Assembly (NCBI GenBank): GCA_945875845.1
Contig: CAMCMB010000052.1
Location: 1-49,355 of the forward strand
Reading direction: 5' to 3'
From: Pirellula staleyi DSM 6068
GTDB lineage: Bacteria; Planctomycetota; Planctomycetia; Pirellulales; Pirellulaceae
DNA length: 49,355 nt
This document shows positions 24,466-33,944 of the stretch, piece by piece. The notes under the pieces were generated by a model. That model was not told the DNA's origin and ran no database searches. It saw only the letters and a program-made list of their open reading frames with translations. Numbering within the stretch: the stretch's first letter is position 1; each line of letters starts with the position of its first letter. The translations under genes and the position numbers were made by a program.

Positions 24466-25764
24466 CTACCCGTTTCGCTTGGGTGGCCAAAGAAAAAAAA
24501 GCACCACGAAACCGATCATGGGGGCGAGACCGACCATTAACAACCCTAACTCGTAACTCTTGCTAGCCTCGATTTGTCGTCCAATATAGATGCTGGAAGT
24601 CGCTGAGACAATCCAACCGCCAGCCGCGAGGAAGCCTGAAAAAGTCCCCATGTACTTGTGAGAGATTTCTTGCGTAAGAGCGTAGTAATAGGGGTGGAGT
24701 CCAAGGATACCAGCTCCTGCGGTAAAGAGCAGGAGGATCATCATCCAACCATTACCAGCGTAAGGGACCAGTGCGCCGCAAGCGGTCAGCAGTGAGAATA
24801 TAAAATACCCAAGGACGCGGGACCGGTGGACCGGCCAACCGGTCGAAACGAGGCGTGTCACCAGCACGCCTGAGAGAATACAACCAACATCTGCGGCGAT
24901 GAAGTAGCCCGCCATCAATCCTCGCGTGGCCTCCTTGGAATAATGGTGGTGATCCTGCAAAAAAAGAGCAAGCCAAGCCCGTAGAAATTGCCAACTTACG
25001 TTGAGCGTCGCTATCATGATCGCAAGCACGATCAAACGTTGAATCAAATCGCTCGATCGCTGTGAGGCAGAACCTCTCATTGGATTTAATTCGGGAATAT
25101 CGCCCGAATCCACTTTGGGAGTCGAGAGGTCGCGCCCCGTAACCAGTGCGAACCAAGCTGGAATCCACAGGAGACCGACGATTCCGATGGACCAGAATGG
25201 AAACTCCCAGGACTGCCCTGCCCATTCCGCGGCTTCCACATAAAAAGGGACAATCACGGCACCGATCGAGGCCCCACTCTGCAGAATTCCATTACCGAGC
25301 GTCCGATCCCTTTCGTTGAGTATGGCCCGTACGGTCAGCAAAGCGCAGGGCCAATGCCCGGCTTCGAAAAAGCCGAGCGCAACCCGACAGATCAAGAGCC
25401 AGTGATACACGCCTGTACCCACAGGATCCTCTGGGCTTGCCAAATTCGATGTTAGCCAACTCTGTCCGGCCAAGGCGGTCGCAATGCCCGCCAGGGACCA
25501 CCCCCCCAGAACAATCGGGTATAAAAATCTCGGACCTGTTTTGTCCGCAATGAGACCGAAGAAAATGGCACCGACAGCGAACGCATACCCGAAGCAGCCT
25601 TCGACCATTCCAACCCGTCCTTCGGCAAGGTTGAATTGGACTTTCAACGCGGGAAGGGTGACTGCAAGCGCCTGCCGATCCATGTAATTGAGGAGCGTGG
25701 CTACGAGCAGGATTCCACAAATGGCCCACGGCCACCAAAGGGTGATCGCTTTAGAAGCTTGCAT
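24466..25764 (-). CDS. MFS transporter, hexuronate/anion symporter-like
   Basis: A 432-residue major facilitator with about twelve hydrophobic segments spread over the whole length. TM1 ends with LNYMDRQALAV, the conserved N-YMDR of anion:cation symporter members that import hexuronates, glucarate or sialic-like acids. The loop between TM2 and TM3 has the usual GLIADKTGPR motif. The C-terminal half has a mirrored set. It is separated by 68 bases from the DUF1501 gene and probably forms the third gene of the DUF1553 - DUF1501 - transporter operon. The substrate is inferred to be an acidic sugar, without direct evidence. Confidence 0.85.
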   Translation of the reverse strand: MQASKAITLWWPWAICGILLVATLLNYMDRQALAVTLPALKVQFNLAEGRVGMVEGCFGYAFAVGAIFFGLIADKTGPRFLYPIVLGGWSLAGIATALAGQSWLTSNLASPEDPVGTGVYHWLLICRVALGFFEAGHWPCALLTVRAILNERDRTLGNGILQSGASIGAVIVPFYVEAAEWAGQSWEFPFWSIGIVGLLWIPAWFALVTGRDLSTPKVDSGDIPELNPMRGSASQRSSDLIQRLIVLAIMIATLNVSWQFLRAWLALFLQDHHHYSKEATRGLMAGYFIAADVGCILSGVLVTRLVSTGWPVHRSRVLGYFIFSLLTACGALVPYAGNGWMMILLLFTAGAGILGLHPYYYALTQEISHKYMGTFSGFLAAGGWIVSATSSIYIGRQIEASKSYELGLLMVGLAPMIGFVVLFFLWPPKRNG

Positions 25765-25832
25765 GTGGCGCCCGAGATCCGATCGAGGGCTTCGACAAAA
25801 CCTTGGAAAATGGCAAGCCTCTCAAGCCAGCA

Positions 25833-27278
25833 CTAAATGATTTCATGGACCGGCTCGACATGTTCGACCCCTACAAGTTTTTGATCAAGGCCACTATAGA
25901 AATACGAAAGCCGATTGGGATCCAGCCCCATTTGATTCAGCACCGTTGCGTGCAGGTTCTTGACGTGCAAAGGTCGCTCAACTGCAGCCGCACCGAGTTC
26001 GTCCGTCGTACCAACACTCACTCCGCCCTTGATTCCGCCGCCCGCCATCCACATCGTAAAGCCATAGGAATTGTGATCGCGGCCTGTACTTGCTTGATAT
26101 TCCGCAACCGGCTGCCGTCCAAATTCACCTCCCCAGACCACGAGCGTGCTCTCAAGTAATCCGCGTTGCTTGAGATCCTTAAGCAGCGCAGCGATCGGTT
26201 TATCGGTATTGCCCGCGTGCTTGTTATGATTCTTTTCGAGGTCACCGTGAGCATCCCAATTGTCATCGTTGTGTGCTCCTCCCGAATACAATTGGATGAA
26301 CCTCACGCCACGTTCCACCATTCTTCGCGCTAGCAAACAACGCCGACCAAAGTCATCGGTCCGAGGTTGGCCAATGCCATACATATCGAGCGTTGCTTGG
26401 TCTTCTTGAGTCATGTCGACCACTTCTGGAGCGGATTTCTGCATTTGATAGGCAAGTTCATAACTTGCGATGCGAGCGCCGAGTTCCGAATTGGCGGCCC
26501 GCGATGCTTGATGCGCTTTGTTGTTCTCCTCGATTGCATCGATCAAATCGCGTTGCAATTCGCGAGAAACGCCTGGTGGCGGTTGCAGATCGAGCAAAGG
26601 TGCACCCTTGGCACGCAATATGGTCCCCTGGTAATTGGCAGGCATAAATCCGCTGGACCAATTCTTGGCACCGCTGATCGGACCTCCCGCCGGGTCGAGC
26701 ATCACAACGTATCCAGGCAAGTTCTCGTTGAGCGAACCGAGGCCATAGTTGACCCAAGAACCCATCGACGGTGAACCGCTTAGGATCTTGCCCGAGTTCA
26801 TCATCAACATGGCCGAACCGTGAATAGGAGAATCCGCAGTCATCGAATGCAAAAAGGCGATGTCATCCACACACTCGCCCAAATTGGGAAACAAGTCACT
26901 GACCCATTTCCCTGCTTGACCGTATTGTTTGAATTTCCAACGCGGCTCAACAATGCGGCCTTCATTGCGATGGCCACCCCGTCCAAACGTCTTAACGGCG
27001 ATGGTTTTGTTGTCCATGCCAATCATGTTCGGCTTGTAATCGAAGGTATCGATTTGGCTTGGGCCGCCGTACATGAACAGAAAGATCACCGACTTGGCTT
27101 TGGCCTCGTGGTGTGGTTTGTGTGACGGCACCTTCGGCGAATCTTCGTGTGCGACCGCTTTGTTGTTAAAGAAACCATCCGCGCTCAAAAACGAAGTGAG
27201 GGCCACGCTGCCAAACCCGCAACCGGCTTCCCACATGAACTCTCGGCGAGTGCGTCCACAAAAATTTTGCTTTGCCAT
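25833..27278 (-). CDS. DUF1501 protein with Tat-type leader
   Basis: A 481-residue protein of the DUF1501 (sulfatase/alkaline phosphatase-like) family, widespread in planctomycetes and usually paired with a DUF1553 partner. The N-terminus has a twin-Arg motif (RTRREFM) and a hydrophobic stretch (GFGSVALTSFLSADG), so export by the Tat system is likely. Inside, KSVIFLFMYGGPSQIDTFDYKP has the metal-site Gly-Gly-Pro-Ser-xx-Asp-xx-Asp seen in these proteins. Downstream blocks VIQLYSGGAHNDDNWDAHGD and VVWGGEFGRQPV are conserved in the family. It starts two bases after the DUF1553 stop. Biochemical activity is unproven; links to polysaccharide use are by context. Confidence 0.88.
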   Translation of the reverse strand: MAKQNFCGRTRREFMWEAGCGFGSVALTSFLSADGFFNNKAVAHEDSPKVPSHKPHHEAKAKSVIFLFMYGGPSQIDTFDYKPNMIGMDNKTIAVKTFGRGGHRNEGRIVEPRWKFKQYGQAGKWVSDLFPNLGECVDDIAFLHSMTADSPIHGSAMLMMNSGKILSGSPSMGSWVNYGLGSLNENLPGYVVMLDPAGGPISGAKNWSSGFMPANYQGTILRAKGAPLLDLQPPPGVSRELQRDLIDAIEENNKAHQASRAANSELGARIASYELAYQMQKSAPEVVDMTQEDQATLDMYGIGQPRTDDFGRRCLLARRMVERGVRFIQLYSGGAHNDDNWDAHGDLEKNHNKHAGNTDKPIAALLKDLKQRGLLESTLVVWGGEFGRQPVAEYQASTGRDHNSYGFTMWMAGGGIKGGVSVGTTDELGAAAVERPLHVKNLHATVLNQMGLDPNRLSYFYSGLDQKLVGVEHVEPVHEII

Positions 27279-27280
27279 AA

Positions 27281-29764
27281 TTAATCCAAGTAAAGAAATT
27301 CATTGCTGTTGAGCAGCACGAGGCAGTACTCCCGAAAGGCTTGCTGCTCATTCAAGCCAAATTTTGTCTGAAGACGAGCAATCCGTTGCAAAGCCCGTTC
27401 AATGTCCGAAGATTCCGCTGGACGCGAATAGGCGGACTCGATCGCATTTTGCAAATGTTTAGACAGACGCAGCGGGTCAGGCAATCCGTCGCTACCTTGC
27501 ATGGCCTGCTTGGCCAAAAGACTCGACTGTTGTTGCATGAAGGCACCGTTGAGCATGTTCAATGCTTGGGCGGCTTGGGTCGTCAAAAAGCGGGCTTCGC
27601 AACTCGTGTCCGTTTCGGGGAAATCGAATACCGATAACTCGGGCGGGATCAAGGAACGTTTGATGTGAATGTAAACACTCCGCCGAGATTTGTCTGCATC
27701 GGAAGACTTGCCCCAGCCTTTGCCTGGTACGCTCTGGCCAGCTTTCACATCGTCCGAAACATCTGGAAAAATGCTTGGGCCCGACTGCTGCCAATTGATT
27801 CGCTGATTGACGGTTAGGACAGAATCTCGGAGTTCCTCGGCGCTGAGTCGACGCACATTGAATCGGGCAAAGTAATCATTGCTTGGGTCTCGCAGTTGAC
27901 TTTCCGCATTTCCTGTCGAGCTCTGCCGATAAGTTTCGGAAAGGAGCAACATTCGGTGAAGCGGTTTCAGGTGCCAATCGAAACGGACAAGTTGTTGCGC
28001 TAAAAAGTCGAGAAGCTCCGGGTGGGTTGGCGGATCGCCAAGCTGACCAAAGTTGTTCGCCGAACGAACGATACCGCGCCCAAAATGGTGCTGCCAAATG
28101 CGGTTCGCAATCACTCGACCGCTCAAGCGGTTCGTGGGTGACGTCATCCACTGAGCGAGCTGCGTGCGCCTACCCGTCGAACTCGAACGCTTTTCTGGAG
28201 TTGCAGGTTTCTCGTCATGAAACAACGCAGGAAATGCCGGATCCACCGGTTCGCCATGGGCCCCTGGATTACCTCGCATGAGAACAAAGGTCTGCTCTGG
28301 ATTCGGATTGCATTTTGCTAGTCCCAGCCTAAAGTCGAGCGGCAACGCCTCGATTTCCTTTCGAGTGACTTCGATCTGGGCCTTCAAGGATTCGCATTCG
28401 TCCCACTGTGCTTGGGTTAGATAGGCCTTGAGCCTTTCGCGAACGACTTTGTCGCGGTCTGGACTCTTGGCTGCAAGCTTGTCCTCGGCCTTCATCTTGG
28501 CGATGCCCGCATCCTCGATGCTCTTTTGCGATTCACGCATCTGCTTCATGCGGGCCTTGAGTTCCGTACTCGTTCGCGAGAGTGCTTCGTCGGAAACCTC
28601 CACCTGGTTGTTCGATTTCTCATCGCCTCGCGTTCCATAGGGATTCACGTCTCGCAAAAAAGCCACCATTTGATAGTAGTCTTTTTGTGGAATCGGATCG
28701 ATCTTGTGATCGTGGCAACGAGCGCAGTTTAGCGTCAACCCAAGGACTCCTTGGCCGATCGTTGTCACGAGGTCGTCGAAGCCGTCGTATTTGGCTTTCT
28801 CGGGATCTGCGGGTTCGTCATCCCAAATCCCAAGCCGGTAAAAACCTGTGGCCGTGAGAGTCTCCGCGGTGGGTGACTCGATCTCATCGCCCGCCAATTG
28901 TTCCAACAAAAAACGATCGTAGGGTTTATCGCTGTTTAGCGATTGAATGACGTAGTCGCGGTACTTCCAAGCATTGGGCTTCGGGCCATCTCGCTCGTAA
29001 CTGTTTGTTTCCGCATAGCGCACAACGTCGAGCCAATCGCGGGCCATCCGTTCGCCAAAGCGAGGATCGGCCAACAGTTGGTCGACCAGTTCTGCGTAAG
29101 CGATTTCGGTTGGATTCGCGGCGAATCGCTCGACGGTTTCCAAATCGGGGGGAACTCCGATTGTGTCAAAGAACAATCGTCGAATCAGGCTCCGCGGTTG
29201 GGCCGGAGGCGCTCCCTTCAAGTCAAGTTTGTTCCATCGATCCTGGATAAATGCATCGACTGGATTGCTGGACAGAGTTGCAGCCTTCCGCAGCGGAGGT
29301 TTGGGATTGCTCAATGGCAAAAAGGCCCAATGCTCACGGTACTCCGCGCCCGACTCAATCCATTTTCTAAGCAATTCAATTTGCTTGTCGGATAACCCAT
29401 TACCCTCTGGAGGCATTCGCACGGCCGGGTCTTGAGATGTTACGCGTCGGCTAATCTCGCTAGCACTCCAATTGCCAGGGACGATTGGTTTATGGCCGTC
29501 ATTGCTGTCCGCAATGGCTCGTGCATGCTCATGCAACGCGACGCCCGATTCTTGCGTCTCCGGACCGTGACATGCAAAGCACTGTTTCGCGAGAATTGGC
29601 CGGATCTGGCGACTGAAATCGACTTCCGCCTCTGCCACACCGGGTGAGTCTGCCACACCGGGTGAGTCTGCCTGGACCGTCTGCCCGGACGTCACCAGCA
29701 CGAAAAAAAACAGACTTGGATAAACCAAAATACGGTCGCTCCACGAATGACACGACTTCGACAT
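27281..29764 (-). CDS. Planctomycete cytochrome c / DUF1549 / DUF1553 protein
   Basis: An 827-residue exported protein with the planctomycete-specific three-part layout. After a signal peptide, a cytochrome-c-like domain (PSCyt1) carries AKQCFACHGPETQESG, with the haem-binding CxxCH near residue 70. A DUF1549 (PSCyt2) domain with ARDWLDVVRYAETNSYERDG and a second CARCHDHKIDP follow. The C-terminal DUF1553 (PSD1) domain shows NRIWQHHFGRGIV. I use the ATG at 29764, with 29785 as an alternative. The linker after the signal peptide has a six-residue unit ADSPGV repeated from an 18-bp duplication (29631-29666). It forms an operon with DUF1501 and an MFS transporter. Function is unknown; it may pass electrons in a periplasmic complex. 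Confidence 0.9.
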   Translation of the reverse strand: MSKSCHSWSDRILVYPSLFFFVLVTSGQTVQADSPGVADSPGVAEAEVDFSRQIRPILAKQCFACHGPETQESGVALHEHARAIADSNDGHKPIVPGNWSASEISRRVTSQDPAVRMPPEGNGLSDKQIELLRKWIESGAEYREHWAFLPLSNPKPPLRKAATLSSNPVDAFIQDRWNKLDLKGAPPAQPRSLIRRLFFDTIGVPPDLETVERFAANPTEIAYAELVDQLLADPRFGERMARDWLDVVRYAETNSYERDGPKPNAWKYRDYVIQSLNSDKPYDRFLLEQLAGDEIESPTAETLTATGFYRLGIWDDEPADPEKAKYDGFDDLVTTIGQGVLGLTLNCARCHDHKIDPIPQKDYYQMVAFLRDVNPYGTRGDEKSNNQVEVSDEALSRTSTELKARMKQMRESQKSIEDAGIAKMKAEDKLAAKSPDRDKVVRERLKAYLTQAQWDECESLKAQIEVTRKEIEALPLDFRLGLAKCNPNPEQTFVLMRGNPGAHGEPVDPAFPALFHDEKPATPEKRSSSTGRRTQLAQWMTSPTNRLSGRVIANRIWQHHFGRGIVRSANNFGQLGDPPTHPELLDFLAQQLVRFDWHLKPLHRMLLLSETYRQSSTGNAESQLRDPSNDYFARFNVRRLSAEELRDSVLTVNQRINWQQSGPSIFPDVSDDVKAGQSVPGKGWGKSSDADKSRRSVYIHIKRSLIPPELSVFDFPETDTSCEARFLTTQAAQALNMLNGAFMQQQSSLLAKQAMQGSDGLPDPLRLSKHLQNAIESAYSRPAESSDIERALQRIARLQTKFGLNEQQAFREYCLVLLNSNEFLYLD

Positions 29765-29968
29765 ACGATAAGTACTCAATGACATAAGTGAACGAAACAG
29801 CGAGTTGCTTGAGGCGAGAGGAAGATTCTACGAATTTCCCTGTCCAAAAATTACGGGACACCAAAGTATAGCAAAAAAAAACGCAGGAGCCACAAATGCG
29901 AAAGCGAATCGGGATAATCCCTTTCCGGGGAATCTTGGTCTGTTGATTGAAAACCGGGGGCTTGTGCC

Positions 29969-30102
29969 CGATGGCGCTCACTTTCCGTTCAAACCAATGT
30001 TTTCGTAGCGGAGCGGCGCGAGCTGCCCGGTGAATATCCAAGTGATTTGCCTACGGTCACCGGACAGCTTGTGCTGTTCCGCTACAAAGTGAGTGCCATT
30101 GG
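29969..30102. repeat. Palindromic repeat family G
   Basis: About 134 bp. The outer arms gcccgatggcgctcacttt and (complement) aaagtgagtgccattgggc match at 17 of 19 positions; inner arms gtagcgga and tccgctac are nested inside. It occupies the 359-base gap between the DUF1553 gene and the ThuA-like gene, where I see no gene. The ThuA-like stop is at 30145. Confidence 0.85.
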
Positions 30103-30144
30103 GCTACTAGCGCCCTGCGGCTGATACTGTCGTAATCAGCCGGC

Positions 30145-31029
30145 CTACTTGGCTTTTTTCGTTGCAGGTTTTGCGGGTGGGGCTTGGCGCGGTGTTTGCA
30201 TTGCAGAAAGCCGACTTTCCTCGATCGAGCAAGGTGCTCCCGATTCGGGGATGCTTGCTCGGGCTGACCACAAGACGCCATTGACAACCAACTGTCTCAT
30301 GCCTGAGAGCGACCAAGCGGAATGCGCATCCAAGCCTGAGAATGAGAATGAGCGGCCTCCATCCGGACGGTCGTAGGCAAATGCAACAATGTCCGCATCC
30401 AAGCCAGCCCGGCTGCCAGCATAGGTCTTTCCCGACCAAACCAACGGTGTGATCCCTTTCATGTCCTTGACGAACTGCAAACCATTCAGCCAACCATCGT
30501 TGATCTCCCAAGGGACCACGCCATTGGCGATGGGATGATTTGGAAAATCGACGTGCTTGCTATCCCAATGTCCACGCCCCGACGGACCTTGGAGGTAGAT
30601 GCCTCCGGACCAACTCTTGGCTTGTTCGGCAAACTTTTCCGGAAAGTCCAAAGCTTGATGGATCAATACGATTCCCGTCCCGCCCTGAACCAGCTTTTGA
30701 ACACGCGCGATACGTTCCGGATTTTCTAGGAACGCTTGTTTACCGCCACCGTCGGTGTAGAAGACGACGGAACTTGCTTTAGCGAAAATACTTTCGTCTT
30801 TGGGCCACCCCTCTTCCACGATTACGGTTTCCACATTTTGGGTTTGATGGAGCAGTTCTGCCAAGCACTTGCAACCCCCAACGTAGTCATGGTGCCCGAG
30901 CTTGTCTTGTTTCGCTGTTTCGCCCGCCACCAAGACAATTCGAATCGGTTCGTTGGCGATCAAGCGAGCAGGCGCCCAAGAAAGGAAAAGGAAAACGAAT
31001 GGAGCAGCAGTGCGAAATGGAGAGAGCAT
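30145..31029 (-). CDS. ThuA-like secreted protein
   Basis: A 294-residue protein of the ThuA/glutamine-amidotransferase-like fold (trehalose utilisation family). It has a signal peptide (about residues 1-25) and a beta strand VLVAGETA near residue 33, then HQALDFPEKFAEQ, FPNHPIANGV (NHPI is a usual ThuA motif) and a C-terminal pair GLDAHSAWSLSGMRQLVVNG. The C-terminal about 40 residues are a Pro/Ala/Lys-rich tail that is probably disordered. It sits alone between repeats G and H on the minus strand, divergent from the GT2-like gene. Family members act in sugar use, but the substrate is unknown. Confidence 0.82.
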   Translation of the reverse strand: MLSPFRTAAPFVFLFLSWAPARLIANEPIRIVLVAGETAKQDKLGHHDYVGGCKCLAELLHQTQNVETVIVEEGWPKDESIFAKASSVVFYTDGGGKQAFLENPERIARVQKLVQGGTGIVLIHQALDFPEKFAEQAKSWSGGIYLQGPSGRGHWDSKHVDFPNHPIANGVVPWEINDGWLNGLQFVKDMKGITPLVWSGKTYAGSRAGLDADIVAFAYDRPDGGRSFSFSGLDAHSAWSLSGMRQLVVNGVLWSARASIPESGAPCSIEESRLSAMQTPRQAPPAKPATKKAK

Positions 31030-31111
31030 GTCGTGACCTGATTGTTTAGGACAAGTTGTTTCGAAACCCTATTCTACCTGGTTTTTTCGTTGGCATCGTT
31101 CCACAAAAAAA

Positions 31112-31167
31112 GTGGCGTAAGCTTCCAGCTTGCGAGGTTAAAAACGCAAGCTGGAAGCTTGGCCCAC
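31112..31167. repeat. Palindromic repeat family H
   Basis: A 16-bp perfect arm, aagcttccagcttgcg and its complement cgcaagctggaagctt, around aggttaaaaa, with outer gtgg/cccac. It lies in the divergent 320-base gap between the ThuA-like and GT2-like genes. The remaining bases show no clear gene. Confidence 0.8.
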
Positions 31168-31349
31168 ATTTTAGTGTTCGTGCTCAGCCTTCAGCGGTGC
31201 TCCCTAACAATCCCTACGGTCACGACATACCGACATCTTCTGCGGCCACGCAAGAATTCCGTTTGCAAAACCGATACCCGCATGGCTGGGCGAATCGAAA
31301 TCCTATTCGCAAACAACTTCCTCGTTTCAATCCTTCGGTGAGCTAACGA

Positions 31350-31976
31350 ATGCGAGAATCTCTCAGTATTATTTTTCCCGTTCGCGATAGGCAAGCCGAC
31401 GTCGAGTCGCGTGTCGTGGGGCTTCTGGAATTGCTCTGCGAATTGACTCAAGATGCTCAATTGATCGTAGTCGACGATCAGTCGGAGGACGCGACGCCGG
31501 AAATTCTAGACAATTTGAGACGACGATACCCGCAAGTGAATGTAGTACGAAATAACAAAGCGGTCGGTCCGGCTCAGTCCGCCGAATCGGTTCTTGCTTT
31601 GGCGAAAGGGGATTTTATCTTCTTGCATCAATCGTACGAATCGATCGACTTCGAGGAGATCCTACAGTTGTGGCAACTTCGCAAGGACGAGCAACTTGTG
31701 TTAGCGCGTGCAGCAACGCGAGTTCGTCGAATCGACCAGCAGTTGCTACAGAGGCTACATGACTGGGGACGAAAACTGGAAGAGCATTGGCCCGTCCCTA
31801 AAGCGGTAGTGGATGGACTACAAATGATGCGCAAGGAAGGAGTAAAGTCTCTTTCCAAGATCAAAGATAGTACCGAGGATCTCGAAGTGACCCACCAATC
31901 GCATCGGCAGATCACGGCCCCGAAGTTTATTCAAGGCGCACCTACCGCGGACTATCAGCCTGTCGAAAAGCGGTAG
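31350..31976 (+). CDS. Short GT2-like protein lacking DxD
   Basis: A 208-residue protein with the GT-A fold start typical of family 2 glycosyltransferases: LSIIFPVRDRQADVESRVVG (residues 5-24), LIVVDDQSEDATPEILD near residue 40 and VVRNNKAVGPAQSAESVL near residue 66. At the metal site, where a DxD would follow GDFIF, the sequence reads LHQSYESID, so the normal sugar-nucleotide/metal motif is lost. The helical remainder (LLQRLHDWGRKLEEHW) does not look like a GT2 catalytic half. No signal peptide or membrane segment. It may be a regulatory pseudoenzyme or a fold remnant. It stands between repeats H and B3. Confidence 0.7.
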   Translation: MRESLSIIFPVRDRQADVESRVVGLLELLCELTQDAQLIVVDDQSEDATPEILDNLRRRYPQVNVVRNNKAVGPAQSAESVLALAKGDFIFLHQSYESIDFEEILQLWQLRKDEQLVLARAATRVRRIDQQLLQRLHDWGRKLEEHWPVPKAVVDGLQMMRKEGVKSLSKIKDSTEDLEVTHQSHRQITAPKFIQGAPTADYQPVEKR

Positions 31977-31992
31977 TTCACCTGAAATCAAA

Positions 31993-32176
31993 GGGAGAGC
32001 GAGGCTCCTGCTCTAAACATCTTTGCAACGGCGAATGCATTGGAAACCATCGGGAGGGCGAGGCTCCTGCCGAGCTTAATACGCAAAGGTTCGGCAGGAG
32101 CCTCACCCTCCCAAGCAAGGAATGAATTGGGCAAAGTCGAGGAAAACATGTTTACAGGGTTGGCCTCTCCCTCCCG
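31993..32176. repeat. Palindromic repeat family B, copy 3
   Basis: A full-length copy running opposite to B1, with gggagagcgaggctcctg at the left, the central hairpin gaggctcctgccgagc ... gcaggagcctcaccctccca and the tttacaggg tail. A minus-strand ORF of 66 codons through it (GEAPAEP) is a repeat artefact. Confidence 0.88.
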
Positions 32177-32234
32177 ATGAAATGGCAAGCAATTCGAGAA
32201 GGAAAGCTAGCCGGCCACCCATCCCTATGCCGGC

Positions 32235-32798
32235 TTACTTGTTCTTGATTCCGTCCAGCATTTTGACAAAGCCTTCCCGCATGCCTGTCACAATATCGGC
32301 CGGGCCAGTGGCTTTGATAAAGACTTTCGACCCATCTTTGAGTTCAAGGATCGCGCCGAGCATTTTGTAGTTTTCCATCTTCTTCATCGGAGCGGCCGGT
32401 CCACCCATCGATTCCTTAAATGTTCCAGACAACTCGACGATGCTAATCTTGGTCTGATCGATCTCTTTCTTTTCAATTTTGGCATCCTCTTTTTTGCCGC
32501 CGTCGAACTGACCGATCCAACGTTCGATATTGCTTTCGGTGCTACCACCGGCCGACATGATCGTGACGCGTGCGGATTTTTCGCCTTCCGCTGGGGCGCG
32601 GAATTCGTACTGGATCATGTCCGATTTTTTGGGCATCGTCTTCCAAGCTTCCGGCTTGGCTGCGACTATTTTTCCGCCAGCCATTTCCAGCATTTCTGGT
32701 TTGGCGGCTCCCTCTTTTTTATCCGACTTTTCTTGAGCGAACGCGGTTGAGAGAGTAAGGCAAAGAACAGCAAGAGACAAGAAAGTTTTCAATTTCAT
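32235..32798 (-). CDS. Secreted hypothetical protein
   Basis: A 187-residue protein with a Sec-type signal peptide (MKLKTFLSLAVLCLTLSTAFA, cleaved near AFA/QEK). The mature part is charged, opening with a Lys/Glu-rich stretch, then IQYEFRAPAEGEKSARVTI and a C-terminal helix ADIVTGMREGFVKMLDGIKNK. The strand-helix order is reminiscent of the PsbP/Mog1-like protein at 15234-15686, but identity is too low for a claim. There is one isolated gene on either side, and no operon. It probably acts in the periplasm; the function is unknown. Confidence 0.75.
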   Translation of the reverse strand: MKLKTFLSLAVLCLTLSTAFAQEKSDKKEGAAKPEMLEMAGGKIVAAKPEAWKTMPKKSDMIQYEFRAPAEGEKSARVTIMSAGGSTESNIERWIGQFDGGKKEDAKIEKKEIDQTKISIVELSGTFKESMGGPAAPMKKMENYKMLGAILELKDGSKVFIKATGPADIVTGMREGFVKMLDGIKNK

Positions 32799-33014
32799 AC
32801 TAGAATCTCCGAGTTTTGGTGTGAAATAGGGTCGATGAAGGACTGCGGGGAAAGGGTCTTGCGTCGGGCAATTTTTGTGCCAACGCCTTGGGAATCGCGG
32901 TAGAAAACGGGTTGGCTTTCGACTTGCGAATCGCGCAATCCAGTTACACTATACGATTGGCCGAATCCTGACCAGTATCGCACCTTTATTTCCAGTCTGT
33001 TTCAAAACACCCGC

Positions 33015-33944
33015 ATGCTCAACGATTATCGTTCTCAAACCATCGACGCGGCCTTGCTCGACGACCTTTCCCAATTGGTCCGCTTGGCGATTCGCGAAGA
33101 CTTAGACCGGACAGCCGATTTGACGACGATGGCCCTCGTGCCTCAAGGAATTCAAGGTTCCGCCGACATATTGCCACGCGCATACGGGGTAGCCGCCGGT
33201 ATCGATTTGATCGAGGCGATACTGCAAGAGTTAGATGCTCGCATCACTTGGACACAACATCTTGGTGATGGGGAATGGTTTCAACCCAAACGACCGCTCG
33301 CAACGCTCTCTGGCGAAACCCGGGATCTTCTCACTTGCGAACGGACCATTCTGAATTTTTTGGGCAGGCTGTGCGGTATCGCGACATTGACGAGCAAGTA
33401 TGTGGCCAAGACCCAAGGGACGAAGTCCCGCGTTTATGACACTCGCAAGACCACGCCCGGATGGCGAAGGCTTGAGAAGTATGCCGTTCGATGTGGTGGT
33501 GGTCGCAACCACAGGCTGGGCTTGTTCGATGGGATCTTGATCAAGGATAACCACTTGGCATGCCGGGCAGCCAAAGATGGGAAATTGCTTGATCCAGAAA
33601 CTGCGGTCCAAACCGCTAAGGCCTTTGTCGCCAGCGGAGCCTATCGCTTTGAAAACCCGCCAATGATCGAAATCGAAATCGATAGCGTCAGCCAACTGGA
33701 ATCTGCACTGCGGGCACTGCCAGATATCGTGCTGCTCGACAACATGAATTGCGAACTATTGCGGGAATGCGTCGCGATTCGCGATCGAATAGCGCCTTGC
33801 GTCGAATTGGAAGCCTCCGGGGGCGTTACCTTGGAGACGATTGAAAACATTGCAAAAACGGGAGTCGAACGAATCAGCGTAGGAGCCCTTACGCATTCGG
33901 CAACCAATCTCGATCTAGGGCTCGATTGGATTTTGAATCGATGA
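33015..33944 (+). CDS. nadC: Quinolinate phosphoribosyltransferase NadC
   Basis: NadC joins quinolinate and PRPP to nicotinate mononucleotide, the entry to de novo NAD synthesis. Length (309) is slightly above the usual about 290. Seen motifs: IREDLDRTADLTTMALV near residue 30, the active-site block TRKTTPGWRRLEKYAVRCGG (about residues 140-160) with RNHRLGL, and IKDNH. The C-terminal LEASGGVTLETIENIAKTGV helix and GALTHSA are typical of the phosphate-binding barrel end. The last codons overlap ppk2 by four bases (ATGA). No nadA or nadB is adjacent. Confidence 0.95.
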   Translation: MLNDYRSQTIDAALLDDLSQLVRLAIREDLDRTADLTTMALVPQGIQGSADILPRAYGVAAGIDLIEAILQELDARITWTQHLGDGEWFQPKRPLATLSGETRDLLTCERTILNFLGRLCGIATLTSKYVAKTQGTKSRVYDTRKTTPGWRRLEKYAVRCGGGRNHRLGLFDGILIKDNHLACRAAKDGKLLDPETAVQTAKAFVASGAYRFENPPMIEIEIDSVSQLESALRALPDIVLLDNMNCELLRECVAIRDRIAPCVELEASGGVTLETIENIAKTGVERISVGALTHSATNLDLGLDWILNR

